From: Phycisphaeraceae bacterium
Lineage (GTDB): Bacteria; Planctomycetota; Phycisphaerae; Phycisphaerales; Phycisphaeraceae
Length of the DNA: 6,845 nt
Assembly (NCBI GenBank): GCA_029260695.1
Contig: JAJDCT010000373.1
Span: forward strand, 1 to 6,845
Direction of reading: 5' to 3'
Shown here piece after piece: positions 5,996-6,845 of this stretch. The notes under the pieces are model-generated. The model saw only the letters and a list, made by a program, of their open reading frames with translations. It had not been told where the DNA came from and searched no databases. A program made the translations under genes and the position numbers. Numbering within the stretch: position 1 is the first letter of the stretch; each line of letters starts with the position of its first letter.

Positions 5996-6845
5996 CTACG
6001 GGCTTTTACCGTCACCGAGAACATCGAATAGCACATCGGCGGCGGTTTGCTCGAATTGCTGCTGCGCGAAGCGTTCCCGGATCAATCGGAAGGCTTCGTG
6101 TTGATTGCTTCTCGGGACACCGTCCTTTAGCAACGGTGAAACCGCTCGGACCAGCGCTTCGGGGTCGCCAAAGTGAGGCATCAATTCCGGGACAACACGG
6201 CCAAGCCCCATCGATTCGCCGATCAGGTTCGGCAGTGACATCGTTTGTGTGTTGACCAGCCAGCGCCCTACCAGGTGCCATTCGTAGCGTTTTAGGTTGT
6301 AGAAGACCGCCATCGCGGTGCCGTGCGCAGCGGCGTGCAGTGTCGCAGTCCCCGAGACGACCAGCGCGGCGTCGGCCCAGTTCAGAACGGCATCGGCATC
6401 GCCCACGGTCATGTGCATCCCGCGTGGCAGCACACCGAACGGTGACATCAACTCGGCCTGGTGTGCACGGGCCTTATCGCTGGCGGCGACCACCGCTGTT
6501 AGGTTGTGATGGGATGCGTGAAGTCGGCGGTACGCGTCCAGCATGGTCGGCCAGTTGTGCTTTACTTCGCTTAGACGTGACCCCGGAAGCAGTGCGAGTT
6601 TAGGCCCATGGGCTTGCGGCAGTTCTTTGTCTGGGGGCGTCTTCTTAGCGGGGATATGATCGTACAGCGGGTGCCCCACGAAGCTGGCTTTCACGCCGCG
6701 TTGCCCGAACCAGCCGGGCTCAAACGGCAGCAGGCACAGGACGTGATCGGTTAGTCGCCGTAGCTTGCGGATACGCCATGGGGCCCAGGCCCAGAGTTGC
6801 GGTGCCACCAGGTGCGCGACCTTGGCGTTGGGCTGATGTTTCCGA
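5996..6845 (-). CDS. lpxB: Lipid-A-disaccharide synthase LpxB, 5' end cut by window edge
   Basis: The visible 282 residues are the C-terminal three quarters of LpxB (glycosyltransferase family 19). It joins UDP-2,3-diacylglucosamine to lipid X to make the lipid A disaccharide at the inner face of the cytoplasmic membrane. The frame is open to base 6845. Motifs in order: VAPQLWAWAPWRI, LLPFEP, FVGHPLYD, LALLPGSRLSEVK (the conserved GSR), ADAALVVSGTATL and SLPNLIGE. All match E. coli LpxB in order and spacing. In the SGTATL motif the next residue is His (codon at 6335-6337), where E. coli has Glu. The protein is normally about 380 residues, so about 100 are missing on the right. The GTG at 6808 is an internal valine, not a start. 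No other lpx gene is visible here. Confidence 0.94.
   Translation of the reverse strand, partial: RKHQPNAKVAHLVAPQLWAWAPWRIRKLRRLTDHVLCLLPFEPGWFGQRGVKASFVGHPLYDHIPAKKTPPDKELPQAHGPKLALLPGSRLSEVKHNWPTMLDAYRRLHASHHNLTAVVAASDKARAHQAELMSPFGVLPRGMHMTVGDADAVLNWADAALVVSGTATLHAAAHGTAMAVFYNLKRYEWHLVGRWLVNTQTMSLPNLIGESMGLGRVVPELMPHFGDPEALVRAVSPLLKDGVPRSNQHEAFRLIRERFAQQQFEQTAADVLFDVLGDGKSP

Overview
The window is a GC-rich chromosomal segment from a Gram-negative bacterium. LpxB (lipid A synthesis) indicates an LPS outer membrane. A Planctomycetota source, possibly Phycisphaerae, is my best guess from gene style: an HDOD-GGDEF fusion, a signal-peptide SMP-30 lactonase beside a Gfo/Idh/MocA dehydrogenase, and an orphan LuxR-type regulator. 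This is inference, not proof. I see no rRNA, tRNA, transposon, phage gene or CRISPR array.

Layout from left to right. A 3'-truncated rpiB (minus strand) is divergent from a soluble HDOD-GGDEF diguanylate cyclase (plus). The 359-bp gap between them has an AT-rich core with a promoter-like pair, a 14-bp perfect palindrome and, just before the cyclase start, a strong bulged hairpin. The cyclase converges on a minus-strand pair, a GNAT acetyltransferase preceded by a Gfo/Idh/MocA dehydrogenase of the dihydrodiol/sugar-dehydrogenase type. Divergent from the dehydrogenase is an exported SMP-30/gluconolactonase-family protein (plus). It converges on a minus-strand LuxR-type regulator, which has a good extended -10 promoter and an 18-bp perfect palindrome next to its -35 box. 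After a mostly empty 412-bp gap the window ends inside lpxB (minus), which lacks its 5' end.

How the genes may work together. A dehydrogenase that makes a lactone and a lactonase that opens it would form a sugar-oxidation pair, but here one lacks an export signal and the other carries one, so direct coupling is uncertain. The HDOD-GGDEF protein should make c-di-GMP. Its catalytic motif is intact and the usual inhibitory RxxD site is not visible. rpiB and lpxB are housekeeping genes with no evident link to the rest.

I do not see a complete new multi-gene system. The most interesting signals are regulatory: the hairpin leader of the cyclase gene and the palindrome-promoter arrangement of the LuxR-type gene.
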